Shown: positions 17,749 to 26,463 of the stretch, piece by piece
Layout: each line of letters opens with the position of its first letter
Position numbering within the stretch: position 1 is the stretch's first letter
Source: Spirochaetota bacterium
Lineage (GTDB): Bacteria; Spirochaetota; UBA4802; JAGODF01
Direction of reading: 5' to 3'
DNA: 64,000 nucleotides
Assembly (NCBI GenBank): GCA_029974015.1
Contig: JARKUF010000027.1
Location: 62,001 to 126,000 of the forward strand
The notes under the pieces: model-generated
The model's input: the letters and a program-made list of their open reading frames with translations, nothing else
Told to the model about the DNA's origin: nothing
Database searches by the model: none
Program-made: the position numbers and the translations under genes

Positions 17749-18197
17749 CGATTTTCGGACTAATGGCGATAGCGCTCATGGCATCGTGCGCACCGAGAGG
17801 AGCGCTTTCACCCGAGGAAGCCTACTATATGTTCAGGAAGGCCGTCCGGGACGGCGACGCCGCCGCCGTGGAATCAGTTCTCTCGAAGGACGCCCTGGCC
17901 AGGGTTTCCTCCCTGGCAAAGGCCCTCGCCGCCATGGATGGGAGCCGGCGCACCGCCGTAGCAAAGGAGCTCCGGATGAGCGAAAGCGCATTCGCCTCCC
18001 TCACCGTCCGGGACTTCATCGCCCTTCAACTGAAGCTTGACGCCGCCGATGAGGGCGGAATTGCCTCCTCTGTGTCCTCAGGGATAGGCGGTGTCACCGT
18101 CAACGGAGGGAAGGCCCGCCTTGTCACGGCCCACGGCGCGGAGCTCCTCTTCGTAAAGGAAGACCTTTACTGGAAGCTGGACTCGGGCCCCCTGTAA
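17736..18197 (+). CDS. Putative small lipoprotein
   Basis: This 153-residue protein has a lipoprotein signal (MRILTIFGLMAIALMASC) with lipobox LMASC, so it should be lipidated and membrane-anchored in the periplasm. The mature part has helical segments with a charged, Ala-rich character (PEEAYYMFRKAVRDGDAAAVESVL), then a small beta-rich end (KARLVTAHGAELLFVKEDLYWKLD). The latter looks like the NTF2/DUF4878-type fold found in many small lipoproteins that test peptide or ligand binding, though I cannot confirm this. It overlaps panC by 13 bp and is presumably co-transcribed, although no functional link to pantothenate is evident. It converges with the TPR gene. Confidence 0.7.
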   Translation: MRILTIFGLMAIALMASCAPRGALSPEEAYYMFRKAVRDGDAAAVESVLSKDALARVSSLAKALAAMDGSRRTAVAKELRMSESAFASLTVRDFIALQLKLDAADEGGIASSVSSGIGGVTVNGGKARLVTAHGAELLFVKEDLYWKLDSGPL

Positions 18198-18313
18198 TAA
18201 AAAGCAGGATGCGCTTCCCGGCGGGAGAACCACCTTGATTTCTCAAGCCGGAGTTCATCCATGTTCAAATACCCGCTTCCTCTGATGGCGTCAATATGAG
18301 GTCATAAAAGCAT

Positions 18314-19156
18314 TCAATGCTTTACCCCAAGGAGGAGCTTCTCCGCTTTCTTATATTCCCCCTTGAAAATATAGAGCATACTCAACTGGGTGTATTCACG
18401 GATGGAGGCCCCATCTCCCATAAGCTTCCGCTCCATCTCCAGGATTCTGCCGTCGATATCGCCCAACTCTTTGAGCTTGTTCTCGTATGTAAGGCCCCTG
18501 AGGTATTTTTTGAATTTTTCATATCCCGCGTTCTCTTCCAGGGCCGTGGTGAGATACTTCACCGCCTCGTTGTACCTCCCCAGATGGTAACAGCAAAAGC
18601 CATAATATTTGTTGAAAAAAGCCCTGTCGGCGGCGACGTCGCGGATAGTTTCAAGGCACTCGATGGCCCGGGCGTACTCTTTCCATTCATAGTAAATATA
18701 AGACAGCAGATAACCCGCTTTTTCGTGCTTTTTCTCAAGCCCGACCACCTTTCGAAAGTGGACCTCGGCGTTTTTAAGGTCTTTGAGGTTGAAATACGCC
18801 ATTGCCGTGTAGAAATTTCCTTCGAGGAACTCCCGGTCCTGGGCCAGAGAGTCGAGGAAATAACGGAGGGAACTACCGTATTCCCGACGGTTGTAGTATT
18901 CCACGCCCAGATTGAGGAGGACCCTGTTGTTTTTGTTGATTTTCAGTGCCTTCATGTAGGTCGATATGGCGAGCTCGCTTTTACCGAGGCGCGAATATAT
19001 CTCGCCGATATTGTTGTAAGCCTGAATGAACGATGGATACATGGTAATGGCGCGCTCGTACTCGTTCAGGGCCTGGGTGTAATCGCCCCTGGTGGAGAGC
19101 ATGAGGGCATTGTTGTAGATTGAAACTACTTCACTGGGAACAGCCTGGGACATCAT
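18314..19156 (-). CDS. Tetratricopeptide repeat protein
   Basis: This 280-residue, apparently cytoplasmic protein is built of about seven TPR units. Clear ones include ALNEYERAITMYPSFIQAYNNIGEIYSRLG, AISTYMKALKINKNNRVLLNLGVEYYNRREYG and AVKYLTTALEENAGYEKFKKY. It has no signal peptide or catalytic domain. TPR proteins act as scaffolds; the partner is unknown. GAGGTTTGCC precedes the start, and the two Met codons at the start make the exact site ambiguous by one residue. It is monocistronic, convergent with the lipoprotein gene and divergent from SRAP across 264 bp. Confidence 0.85.
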   Translation of the reverse strand: MMSQAVPSEVVSIYNNALMLSTRGDYTQALNEYERAITMYPSFIQAYNNIGEIYSRLGKSELAISTYMKALKINKNNRVLLNLGVEYYNRREYGSSLRYFLDSLAQDREFLEGNFYTAMAYFNLKDLKNAEVHFRKVVGLEKKHEKAGYLLSYIYYEWKEYARAIECLETIRDVAADRAFFNKYYGFCCYHLGRYNEAVKYLTTALEENAGYEKFKKYLRGLTYENKLKELGDIDGRILEMERKLMGDGASIREYTQLSMLYIFKGEYKKAEKLLLGVKH

Positions 19157-19420
19157 GGCAAACCTCGTTTTATTGATACCCGCAATCGGGCCGGCATTGG
19201 ACCACCGATGGCGCCCTTACCAGGATTATCGGTTTTTCATCCAGAATCATTTAGTACACATGTCAAGCGCATCCACAACCATGGTATCCGGATTCCGCGC
19301 GGTTTGCCCGTAAATAATCATTGACGTTGCCGTCCAATTTCGCTACCGGTAGAAGCTGCCGGAGCGGAAAAAACGCGGCGTTCCCCGCGTCGGCCCCCCA
19401 TCGGGAAGTGAGGTACTGCC

Positions 19421-20086
19421 ATGTGCGGACGATTCGCCTTCTTCTTGTCCAAAGAGGAACTTGTGGAGCTTGCGCCGGGCACCGCCATACTCTACTGGCC
19501 CGGAGTCCGCTACAACGTTTCGCCGGGCCAGGAGGTCCTCGCGATCATCGACAACGGTCCGCTCGTGACCATCGCCTTGCGATGGGGGCTCGTTCCCTCC
19601 TGGGCAAAGGACCCCGCCATCGGTCACAGGATGATAAACGCACGCAGGGAAACCGCTGCGGAGAAGCCTTCGTACAGGAAAGCGTTCCGACGACAGCGCT
19701 GTATCATTCCCGCAAGCGGCTTCTATGAGTGGAAACGCGAAGATTCGGCGAAAACCCCATTTTTTTTCAAGTTAGCCTCGGGAAAGCCGATGGCCTTCGC
19801 CGGACTCTACGACCGATGGCGCGACTCTGAAGGAAAGGAGCTTCTCACGGGCGCCATCGTCACTGCGCCGGCCCGGGGGGCCGCGGCGGCGGTCCATGAC
19901 CGCATGCCCGTCATCTTGAGTGGAAAAAACATACTCCGATGGCTCGACAGGTCGGAGGAAGACCCGCACAATCTCGAAAAAACTCTTGACGCAAACGAGA
20001 CCGATAACTTCGAGGCATATCGCGTCTCCAGGACGGTCAACAGCCCTTTCCACGATCAGCCTTCGTGCATTGAGCCCGTGAAATAA
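19421..20086 (+). CDS. SRAP (HMCES/YedK) abasic-site-processing protein
   Basis: This 221-residue protein starts MCGRFAFF, so the catalytic Cys2 becomes N-terminal after Met removal and can form a thiazolidine crosslink with abasic sites in single-stranded DNA. Other family signatures are INARRETAAEKPSYRKAFRRQRCIIPASGFYEWKR and HDRMPVILS (active-site His). It shields abasic sites during replication. Known relatives often sit near SOS genes; here no LexA-type operator was recognised. The start is fixed by the required MCGR. It is followed by a small AT-rich gene. Confidence 0.95.
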   Translation: MCGRFAFFLSKEELVELAPGTAILYWPGVRYNVSPGQEVLAIIDNGPLVTIALRWGLVPSWAKDPAIGHRMINARRETAAEKPSYRKAFRRQRCIIPASGFYEWKREDSAKTPFFFKLASGKPMAFAGLYDRWRDSEGKELLTGAIVTAPARGAAAAVHDRMPVILSGKNILRWLDRSEEDPHNLEKTLDANETDNFEAYRVSRTVNSPFHDQPSCIEPVK

Positions 20087-20203
20087 TTAAAAAAGTCGAT
20101 TTTATTTGTGGACAAAAAAAATCTCGTGAAATAGCTTGTTTTTATCCTGATTTTGTTCCCATTATCTTCCGGCCTTTTCACACTAACTATAAAGGAATCC
20201 TGA

Positions 20204-20401
20204 ATGAAGACAGTATTCATCAACCCGCAGACATTCAGAGAAGCTGAAATAGCGGAGCACCTGATCGATGAAGAATTTATTAAACTGATGAGTGAATATA
20301 AAATTCTTGAATCCCATATTGTGTATTTTTCAGCGGGAGAATCAAAAATTAAGGAAATCCTCGTAAAAAAAGAACCCTCCTACGCGGCGAACTCCGAGTG
20401 A
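20204..20401 (+). CDS. Small hypothetical protein (65 aa)
   Basis: A 65-residue ORF with a good ribosome-binding site (AAAGGA, 7 bp before ATG) and AT-rich codon use. The product, MKTVFINPQTFREAEIAEHL onwards, is mildly acidic, has no signal peptide and two predicted helices with a short strand. I recognise no family. The base composition is unlike its neighbours and similar to the flippase gene, so it may have come from elsewhere. It lies between SRAP and the HD-GYP promoter. Moderately convincing as a gene. Confidence 0.5.
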   Translation: MKTVFINPQTFREAEIAEHLIDEEFIKLMSEYKILESHIVYFSAGESKIKEILVKKEPSYAANSE

Positions 20402-20465
20402 CTCCCCGCTCCGCCCACCCTCCTGAAAGTGTCGATTCTTTTTTTGAATTCACGGAAAATTTTTC

Positions 20466-20493
20466 TTGAACTTATAACGAAATTCGCTATAAT
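20466..20493 (+). promoter_or_regulatory. Putative sigma70 promoter for the HD-GYP gene
   Basis: TTGAAC (20466-20471), 16-bp spacer, TATAAT (20488-20493), a perfect -10. Transcription from about 20500 gives a leader of roughly 150 nt before the ATG at 20653. Confidence 0.7.
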
Positions 20494-20499
20494 AAAATA

Positions 20500-20652
20500 A
20501 AAATAGATAAAGTCTTCCATCGGTGTACTCCGCTTTGAGGGAACCCGGGACTGTCTAGATGTGTGAGGGGATGAGTGTAATACGGCATCGCACGCGGTCC
20601 CGAGGGGGGGGCGGATCTTTTGATGCCGAACGAACCACAAAGCGGGGCATAG
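20500..20652 (+). promoter_or_regulatory. Structured 5' leader of the HD-GYP gene (riboswitch-like)
   Basis: Three complementary pairs are visible. CCGCTTT (20530-20536) pairs with AAAGCGG (20639-20645), next to the GGGG ribosome-binding site. CGGGACTGT (20546-20554) pairs with GCGGTCCCG (20594-20602), with two G-U pairs. CGGCATC (20583-20589) pairs with GATGCCG (20622-20628). The second and third stems interleave, so they form a pseudoknot or are mutually exclusive. The outer stem would hide the ribosome-binding site. No known riboswitch consensus, including GEMM c-di-GMP types, was recognised. Confidence 0.4.
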
Positions 20653-23118
20653 ATGGATATTTCGGAATTATATATCCTTTCAATTCTCGGTTCTGGTAAA
20701 AGCGCCGCGATCCGGTCCATATTCGACTCGATTCCACATGGCATCTTCATCACGGACCGGGAACGGAAAATTGTTTTCGCCAACAGGGTCTTCAGGGAAT
20801 GGCACCCTCATTTAGAGGAAAAGGCCCCCCTCCCCTGCTATCGAGTCATCCAGTCCGGGTCCGGCGACGCGCCCTGCGCCGACTGCCCCCTCGACAATAG
20901 GGGCCCTTCCCCCACCGCCATTGAAAGAGAATTCCGCTCAACCCGAAACGGGGCCGAAACCTACTACCGCATCTCCTCCACGCCCATTTCATCGAAAGAT
21001 GGCGAAACCCTCTTCGTGGTGGAGACGATGGAGGACATAACGGCCAGAAGGAACGCAGAATCGGCGATCGAGAGATACAGCTTCCAGCTTGAAGAGCGGG
21101 TTAACAGCAGGACCCATGATCTGCGTGAAAAGGAGAAGACCCTCTCCGTCCTGGTCAATACGGTCCACGAAATCAGGGGGGCCTCGAATATCGCAGAAAG
21201 CGCCGAAAAGATACTCCAGGGCTACGCAAACCTCGACGCCCAGTGCGCAATCTTCGCCCTCATCGACAAGGACAGCATGTACATCGCCGATATCTATCCC
21301 AGGGACAGGCTTGAAGATTTCAAAAATCTGTTCGGATACGACCTAATCGGCATCAAGATCCATCCTAAGAGATATGCGGACAATCCCTTTTCGAAGACCG
21401 CCAGCACCGGGAAGCCCCTTTTTTACCGGGGCGTCGAAGGCATCGCCGATTTCTTTGCGGAATGCAGGCTCACGCGGGCGCCGGAGAAAAACCACATGGC
21501 CGCGGAAGTATTCCAGGGATCGTCCCTCATCATCCTCCCCCTGAAAACGAGTAAAACGGTGAACGGCGCGATTGCCGTCTTTGCCAAGACATCATTGCTG
21601 GAAAGCAACTACGAATATTACGATTTCCTTGCCAACTCCGCCGCCGTGGAGCTCGGCCGCCAGAAAAACTCGGAAAGCCTTATTAAATCAAAGGTGCGCT
21701 ACCGCGCCCTGGTGGAAAACTCCCGCGACATGATCATCCTCTGCGACCGGGACGGGAATATCGGCTACTCCAACCCCACCTTCAGCGTGAAAACCGGCTA
21801 TTCCCCGCACCGTGCCTCCAGCATGAAAATTTACACGCTTTTCCAGCGCTCCGACAGAAAGAAACTCATGGACGCGGTAGAAAACCTTTTGTGCGGGGGA
21901 GCCTTCCCGGACCTCATAGAAGCCAAGATGAAGGTCTCCGGGCCAGGCGAGCTCTGGGCCGAGATGTCGGTGTCCCTTCAGCCCGACGGGTCATCATTTC
22001 AGATTGTGGCGCGGGATATCACCGCAAGAAAACGGATGGAATCCCTCATCGGGGACCTGACGGAATTCCAGGAAAAGATCATCCAGAACGAGTACATCGG
22101 AATTATTACCATGGACCTTTCCCGTAAGATCACCAGCATCAACAGGGGGGGCTCGAACATCACCGGCCATACCATGGCAGATATGCTGCACCGTCCCCTG
22201 TCTGAAATTATCGGCCCCGGGGAGATGAAGAGTCCACCGGTATTCCTCGACATCACCGGCGAAGCCATCGGCACCAGCCACCAGGTATCGCTGGAAATCC
22301 CCTTCCGGCGACGGGACGGGACCACTGCGACGGTGATGTACCGGGAATCCGTCCTTCGGGACGAAAGGAACAGGCCGTCGGCCCTAATCGGGTTTTTCTT
22401 CGACATCACCGAGAAGGCGCGCCTTGAGAAAAGCTCCAAGGATCTTCAACGGCGCCTCAACCAGGCCCAGCTCATCACCATCCTCTCCCTTGCGAAGCTA
22501 ACAGAATACCGGGACATTGAAACCGGCGCCCACCTGGACAAGATCATGAAATACACGGAAATCCTCGCAAGGGAAATGTCTTCCTTCGGCGATTACAGGG
22601 AATACATCACCGAGGAGTACATAACCGACCTGGTCAACTCGTGCCCTCTCCACGACATCGGGAAGGTGGCAATTCCCGACTCCATTTTGCAAAAACGCGG
22701 GCGCCTCACCCCGGAAGAATTCGAGGTCATGAAAAAACACTCGGTAATCGGGGGAAGCACAATTGAAGAAGCTGAAAGCAGGGTCAGGGGCCGTTCCTAC
22801 CTCAACATTGGCAAGGAGATCGCCTATTATCATCATGAGAGATGGGACGGCTCCGGGTATCCCGAGGGGCGAAAGGGCATTGAAATCCCTCTCTCGGCCC
22901 GCATCGTTGCCGTGGCCGACGTGTACGACGCCCTTACAAGCAAGCGCCCCTACAAGGAGGCCTATCCCCACGATAGGGCCTGCCGGATAATCGCCGACGG
23001 GGCGGGAAGCCAGTTTGACGCCCAGGTGGTACGGGCCTTCATCAACAGGGCCGACAGCTTCCGGGACACGAAGCGCTCCTTCACGCCGGACCTCTTCCAG
23101 GAGGACCCCGAAATGTAG
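20653..23118 (+). CDS. PAS-GAF-PAS-PAS sensor with HD-GYP c-di-GMP phosphodiesterase
   Basis: This 821-residue, largely soluble protein has an N-terminal PAS domain (about 17-140), a coiled coil with NSRTHDLREKEKTL, a GAF-like domain (about 165-335), two more PAS domains (about 345-465 and 480-595), and a C-terminal HD-GYP domain. The metal-binding HDIGK lies at about residue 667, and HHERWDGSGYP at about 727. HD-GYP enzymes degrade c-di-GMP to GMP, opposing the two GGDEF proteins at 1.1-4.2 kb. It is the first gene after a strong promoter with a structured leader and is followed by a secreted-protein gene and a pseudo-receiver gene on the same strand. PAS ligands are unknown. Confidence 0.92.
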   Translation: MDISELYILSILGSGKSAAIRSIFDSIPHGIFITDRERKIVFANRVFREWHPHLEEKAPLPCYRVIQSGSGDAPCADCPLDNRGPSPTAIEREFRSTRNGAETYYRISSTPISSKDGETLFVVETMEDITARRNAESAIERYSFQLEERVNSRTHDLREKEKTLSVLVNTVHEIRGASNIAESAEKILQGYANLDAQCAIFALIDKDSMYIADIYPRDRLEDFKNLFGYDLIGIKIHPKRYADNPFSKTASTGKPLFYRGVEGIADFFAECRLTRAPEKNHMAAEVFQGSSLIILPLKTSKTVNGAIAVFAKTSLLESNYEYYDFLANSAAVELGRQKNSESLIKSKVRYRALVENSRDMIILCDRDGNIGYSNPTFSVKTGYSPHRASSMKIYTLFQRSDRKKLMDAVENLLCGGAFPDLIEAKMKVSGPGELWAEMSVSLQPDGSSFQIVARDITARKRMESLIGDLTEFQEKIIQNEYIGIITMDLSRKITSINRGGSNITGHTMADMLHRPLSEIIGPGEMKSPPVFLDITGEAIGTSHQVSLEIPFRRRDGTTATVMYRESVLRDERNRPSALIGFFFDITEKARLEKSSKDLQRRLNQAQLITILSLAKLTEYRDIETGAHLDKIMKYTEILAREMSSFGDYREYITEEYITDLVNSCPLHDIGKVAIPDSILQKRGRLTPEEFEVMKKHSVIGGSTIEEAESRVRGRSYLNIGKEIAYYHHERWDGSGYPEGRKGIEIPLSARIVAVADVYDALTSKRPYKEAYPHDRACRIIADGAGSQFDAQVVRAFINRADSFRDTKRSFTPDLFQEDPEM

Positions 23119-23194
23119 AAATTACCCTTCTCGAAGGCCCGGAAACTGCCGATACATATTCATGGTGGTACTGTCCGACGGGAATGATAATTTC

Positions 23195-23887
23195 ATGAAA
23201 ATATGGAAGATAGCATGCGTGGTCCTAACCCTGGCCTTCGCCTTCCCCGGCGCGGCCGAGGATTACCAGTACCAGCATTTCAGCGAAAAGAAGAAATACA
23301 CTCCCTTCTCAGACTACATTCCCAGGGTGCGCCTCCATTACTACACGGTCCCCCACTATGTCGAGGACTACTATCTGCTTTACGGGCTGAAACAGTACTA
23401 CAACGAGAACACACTGCGCCGCAACATTGACAGGCTGAAAACAGCCCTGACCCTGAAATTCCGGCACCCCTCCCAGGCCTTCACTAAAATCGAGACCGAG
23501 GAAGAATACCTCAAGTACCGCAACCTGATGTTCATGCACATCAACATGCTTCTGCTCCGGGACCATCTCAAAATCGCCGCCCGGTACGACAAACGCACCA
23601 TCCCCTTTTACAGCGCCGATTTCGCGAAGGACATTCGGGAGAGCCTCGACATCGCCGAACGGTGCTACCGGGAGGCCCTCCCCTTCTGGCGCGATGCCGA
23701 GAAATATGCCCGGCGCGCCAGCGAGATAAAAATCACCACTGACCTGGGGACCCTGGAAACGGAGCGGTACCGCATTATCAAGGGAGACATCAATTTCGAC
23801 AGGATAATCGGCACTTACATCTCCGGCGTGAAAAAAAAGCAGGCCATGCTGGATACCATGATCGCCCGAAGCGGGGCGAAACAATAA
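23195..23887 (+). CDS. Hypothetical secreted protein
   Basis: From the ATG at 23195 the product has 230 residues with a signal peptide (MKIWKIACVVLTLAFAFPGAAED). The mature protein is Tyr- and Arg-rich and largely helical (for example DDYYLLYGLKQYYNENTLRRNI-like stretches), with no catalytic motif I recognise. It is probably periplasmic. The ORF track starts 60 codons upstream in sequence overlapping the HD-GYP C-terminus, which I reject. It lies 76 bp after the HD-GYP gene and 31 bp before the pseudo-receiver gene, so the three are likely one transcript and may share a signalling role. Function unknown. Confidence 0.65.
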   Translation: MKIWKIACVVLTLAFAFPGAAEDYQYQHFSEKKKYTPFSDYIPRVRLHYYTVPHYVEDYYLLYGLKQYYNENTLRRNIDRLKTALTLKFRHPSQAFTKIETEEEYLKYRNLMFMHINMLLLRDHLKIAARYDKRTIPFYSADFAKDIRESLDIAERCYREALPFWRDAEKYARRASEIKITTDLGTLETERYRIIKGDINFDRIIGTYISGVKKKQAMLDTMIARSGAKQ

Positions 23888-23918
23888 CCCGGATTGCGCC
23901 GGACAAAAGGAGCGTTAG

Positions 23919-24869
23919 ATGGCTTACAGGGTCCTGGTGGTCGACGCCACGGGATACGGGGACACGATGGAGGAAGTTCTTTCGGGGGCCGGATACTCCG
24001 TGGCCCTGGCCGACTCGGCGTACGACGCAATTTCCAAGCTGAGGGCCTATGATTTCGACCTCGTAGTCTCGGAGGTGGAGCTTCCCGGGGACAACGCCTT
24101 CGACCTCCACGACTACATCAAAAAATATTATCCTTACATCCCCGCCATCATGACCACGGGAAAAAATATTGACACCTTCTTCGACAGGATTTTCGCCGAA
24201 GGCATCGGCAATGTCCTGCACAAGCCGCTGAATGCCGAGCAGCTCCTGCGGCTCTCGGATAAACTCATAACAAAAAAGAACATTTTCGGCCTGGAAAATT
24301 ACATCGGAAACATCCGGGAGATGAAAAAGATCCGCGTCACCGGGTCGCTCCAGATCCAGAAAGCCATCGAGATGATACTCTCCCAGATCGACGGATGGGG
24401 CTTCAGGATAGAGAACCGGATGATGCTGAACCTTGTCCTCAACGAAATGGCCATCAACGCGGTATATCATTCCCACGGCCTCACTTCAGAAAAGGAAAGG
24501 CGCATCCCCGTTAAACTGCGACAGGGACAGCACGTCGAGATGTTCTTCGCGGCCGGGGAAACGGCGTATGGCATATCCATCAACGATTACAATGGAAAAC
24601 TTTCCAGGGAACGGATATTGAAGAGCATCAACGGCGTCATCGTCCAGGACCAGCTCCTGGCCCACGCTGCGGCGACCGGAGAGAACATCACAGAGCACAT
24701 ATCGGAAACGGGACGCGGGATAGACCTCGTGAGAAAACTCTGCGGGGAATACTACTTCGTCATCAAAAAGGGCGTGCGGACCGAAATCATCGTCATCTTC
24801 GAGGACGACTTCGTCGCCCGGGACGACGCCTACACCTCCCTGAAAATCATCGAAGATTTCAGCGAATAG
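23919..24869 (+). CDS. Pseudo-receiver fused to HATPase/anti-sigma-kinase-like domain
   Basis: Residues about 1-120 have a response-regulator fold (YRVLVVDATGYGD...LHKPLNAEQ). However, the phospho-acceptor Asp is replaced by Glu (LVVSEVELPG, E52) and the acidic pair is reduced to one Asp. Residues about 150-310 resemble a GHKL ATPase of the RsbW/SpoIIAB kind: N-box LNEMAINAVYHSH, DYNG in the second box, and ETGRGIDLVRKLC in the glycine-rich lid. There is no His-containing dimerisation domain. It may be an anti-sigma-factor-like kinase whose receiver is locked in an active-like state, or one regulated by a partner. It follows the HD-GYP and secreted-protein genes, and its 3' end overlaps the convergent symporter gene by 11 bp. 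Confidence 0.7.
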   Translation: MAYRVLVVDATGYGDTMEEVLSGAGYSVALADSAYDAISKLRAYDFDLVVSEVELPGDNAFDLHDYIKKYYPYIPAIMTTGKNIDTFFDRIFAEGIGNVLHKPLNAEQLLRLSDKLITKKNIFGLENYIGNIREMKKIRVTGSLQIQKAIEMILSQIDGWGFRIENRMMLNLVLNEMAINAVYHSHGLTSEKERRIPVKLRQGQHVEMFFAAGETAYGISINDYNGKLSRERILKSINGVIVQDQLLAHAAATGENITEHISETGRGIDLVRKLCGEYYFVIKKGVRTEIIVIFEDDFVARDDAYTSLKIIEDFSE

Positions 24870-26292
24870 CGCCGCCCCCCAGGAGGCGGTTTGCCGCCGC
24901 TCCAGCCGCGAAGGATACGGCAAATCCCAGGGCGACGAACCAGAGCCAGAAAAGCTGGGTGAACACCGCGATCAGGGCAGTCACGACAATGCCCGTCCCC
25001 ATCCCCGCCAGGGCGGCACGGTCGTCCAACCCGGGAAAGAGCCTGCCCATCACGAAAATCCCCATCATCCCTCCATAAGTCACCGAGGCGATGGATAGCC
25101 CCGTTTCCACAAGGGCCCCCGTGGTGTAGTTGAACACGACCGCCACGGCCGCCAGGACGGCGGTCCAAGCCAGGGACGCTGAACGTGAGACGAAAAGCTT
25201 TTTCCGTTCCGTCATACCCGCCCGGCGATCGATCTCCGCGAGGTCCATACAGGTTGAAGACGAAAGGGAGTTTATGGTGGAACTGAGGCTCGACATCGCC
25301 GCTGCGAAAATACCCGCCAGAAGGACGCCCCTGAGCCCCGGAGGAAGCACGCGGACAATGAAGTACGGTATCACTTCGTCGCTCCTGGCCCATTCAACGC
25401 CTTTCATATACTCGCGAATTATGAGCCCGAGGAACAGGAACAGGGCGAACTGAAAAATGACCACCACTCCGCTTGTGACCATCGCCCGGCGCGCCGAAGG
25501 GAGGTCCCTGCAAGCGAGGACCCGCTGGACAATCAGGTGGTCCGTTCCGTGGGACGCGAAAGAGAGGAAGGCGCCCCCTAAAAGCCCGGAAACAATATTG
25601 TACGAACGGAAAATGCCGTCGGAACCCAATTCTGTACCGGTGTGGAAAACCTTCAACAACGCCGGGGGTATTCCGCGGACGATATCGAAGGCCGGCGCGT
25701 CCATGGTGTGGAAGAGGTACCAGAGGGCCGCGGCGGTCCCGCCAAGATAAAGAAAGAGCTGTACCGCATCGGTGATGATGACGGACCGGATCCCGCCGTA
25801 AAAGGTATAGGCAAGCGTTGCGGCGGCGATGATGGCGATGGACACCCGGTAGTCCCATCCCGTCATCACCGTCAGGGGAAGGGCCGTGGCGAAGAGGCGC
25901 ACGCCGTCCGCCAGGACCCGTGTCACATGGAAGAGGGCCGATACGGCTTTTTTTGAGGAAGCTCCCAAGCTCCGTTCCAGAAACTGGTATACCGTCTCCA
26001 ATCTCCCCTGAAAATAGCGCGGAAGAAGAAGATACGATACAAATATCCGACCGGCCAGGTAGCCGAAGGCCACCTGAAGGAATCCCATCCCGGACATATA
26101 GGCAATTCCCGGCACCGAAATGACCGTCAAGGCGCTCGTTTCCGTGGCCACGATGGATAGGGACGCCAGGGCCCAATGGACGTTCCGGCCGCCCAGGAAG
26201 TAATCCCCTACATTTTTTACCCCGGAATACCAGAGTCCCAGGGCAATGGTAACCGCCAGATACGCTGCAATTATCGCTACATCAATCCCCAT
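24859..26292 (-). CDS. Sodium:solute symporter (SSS family)
   Basis: This is an inner-membrane transporter with about 13 hydrophobic helices. Family marks include LGLWYSGVKNVGDYFLGGRN near the start and GGAFLSFASHGTDHLIVQRVLACRD. LLAGIFAAAMSSLSSTINSLSS, which provides Na+-site residues, follows. It imports a solute with sodium; sugar, amino-acid and monocarboxylate members look alike at this level, so the substrate is open. The chosen ATG (26292) follows GGAAG and begins at MGIDVAIIAAYLAV; the ORF-track start 16 codons earlier adds only polar residues. It is divergent from flaA and overlaps the pseudo-receiver gene at its 3' end. Confidence 0.9.
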   Translation of the reverse strand: MGIDVAIIAAYLAVTIALGLWYSGVKNVGDYFLGGRNVHWALASLSIVATETSALTVISVPGIAYMSGMGFLQVAFGYLAGRIFVSYLLLPRYFQGRLETVYQFLERSLGASSKKAVSALFHVTRVLADGVRLFATALPLTVMTGWDYRVSIAIIAAATLAYTFYGGIRSVIITDAVQLFLYLGGTAAALWYLFHTMDAPAFDIVRGIPPALLKVFHTGTELGSDGIFRSYNIVSGLLGGAFLSFASHGTDHLIVQRVLACRDLPSARRAMVTSGVVVIFQFALFLFLGLIIREYMKGVEWARSDEVIPYFIVRVLPPGLRGVLLAGIFAAAMSSLSSTINSLSSSTCMDLAEIDRRAGMTERKKLFVSRSASLAWTAVLAAVAVVFNYTTGALVETGLSIASVTYGGMMGIFVMGRLFPGLDDRAALAGMGTGIVVTALIAVFTQLFWLWFVALGFAVSFAAGAAANRLLGGGAIR

Positions 26293-26371
26293 GCAGACTT
26301 CCGCCCCTTCCATAGATGTGGCCCTTTCAAGGCCCCCCATCGTGGATCCATTTCCCGATTACAGAAATTGA

Positions 26372-26400
26372 TTGACAACATCATTGTTATCATCTATTCT
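26372..26400 (+). promoter_or_regulatory. Putative sigma70 promoter for flaA
   Basis: TTGACA (26372-26377), exactly 17 bp, TATTCT (26395-26400). A strong AAGGAGG (26448-26454) lies 9 bp before the flaA ATG. These match housekeeping expression rather than a sigma28-type promoter. Confidence 0.7.
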
Positions 26401-26463
26401 CAACACAAGTACTAATTAGGCACTGGTTCCATTTCCGCGAATACATCAAGGAGGTTTCACTGG

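Noticed and set aside
20500-20652. GEMM-type c-di-GMP riboswitch before the HD-GYP gene
   Set aside because: The conserved GEMM blocks (for example GCACAGGGCAAACC-like) are not present; reported only as an unknown structured leader.
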